Positions 6,344-6,392 of a DNA stretch of 6,392 nucleotides are shown here, in pieces (the first letter of the stretch is position 1; each line of letters begins with the position of its first letter). Below the pieces are notes generated by a model that ran no database searches, had not been told where the DNA came from, and was given only the letters and a program-made list of their open reading frames with translations. The position numbers were made by a program, and so were the translations under genes. Source of the stretch: Treponema sp. (lineage in GTDB: Bacteria > Spirochaetota > Spirochaetia > Treponematales > Breznakiellaceae); NCBI GenBank assembly GCA_031273835.1, contig JAISRD010000227.1, positions 1-6,392 of the forward strand. Reading direction: 5' to 3'.

Positions 6344-6376
6344 GTCCGGGGCTTCCCCTTTGTCCGTGGTTCCCCC
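6341..6376. repeat. Pair of 18-bp tandem repeats
   Basis: Two adjacent 18-bp units (6341-6358 and 6359-6376) agree at 15 of 18 positions. Both start TTTGTCCG and end in CCCC. The first contains GGGG-CTT-CCCC, a tight inverted repeat that is less perfect in the second. The period differs from the nearby 21-bp array. Confidence 0.6.
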
Positions 6377-6392
6377 TAGCGGTCAAAGAGGG

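Larger units (their letters stand above)
5965..6392. other. Gene-free, repeat-rich region
   Basis: No credible gene is seen in these 428 bases. Open frames of 66-89 codons exist on both strands, but they lack ribosome sites, have biased low-complexity composition and exist partly because 21-bp and 18-bp repeats keep all frames open. The stretch instead holds a nested inverted repeat, a GC-rich hairpin, a 21-bp tandem array, a weak terminator-like hairpin and an 18-bp tandem pair, listed separately. No tRNA or rRNA signature was seen. Confidence 0.6.

Overview
The window carries one tight leftward operon, one divergent single gene and a non-coding, repeat-rich tail. It is GC-rich throughout, roughly 55-60% by eye. 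All gene calls are from translated motifs and gene order; no database search was possible. The organism is bacterial. The nadK-recN pair is widespread in bacteria, and the extra helical protein gene beside it together with the overall style recalls spirochaetes related to Treponema. That taxonomic guess is an inference of low to moderate confidence.

Minus strand, read from right to left (4998 down to 1). The order is a DegT/DnrJ/EryC1/StrS aminotransferase-fold protein that appears to have lost its PLP-forming lysine; NAD kinase (nadK); the DNA repair ATPase RecN; an unrecognised 269-residue helical protein; and the first 170 codons of an ABC exporter half-transporter that runs off the left edge. 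Junctions are a 12-nt gap, an 8-nt overlap, a 1-nt gap and a 4-nt overlap, so the genes are almost certainly co-transcribed and partly translationally coupled. NAD kinase supplies NADP(H) and RecN acts in double-strand break repair. The helical protein and the degenerate aminotransferase have no clear role, and the exporter may belong to the operon only by position.

Divergent intergenic stretch (4999-5121). It holds a good sigma70-type promoter facing right. A perfect 11-bp palindrome overlaps the -35 element and is a candidate operator. Facing left there is an extended -10 sequence so close to the first ATG that the operon may be leaderless.

Plus strand (5122-5964). A secreted or periplasmic metallo-beta-lactamase-fold hydrolase with a complete set of metal ligands stands alone.

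Tail (5965-6392). I see no credible gene. There is a long nested inverted repeat (5980-6060), a short GC-rich hairpin, an array of four to five 21-bp tandem repeats each with a GGGA/TCCC core (6137-6233), a weak terminator-like hairpin and a pair of 18-bp repeats (6341-6376). This looks like a structured intergenic or repeat region and is one of the two parts of the window most worth a second look, the other being the degenerate aminotransferase-fold protein.
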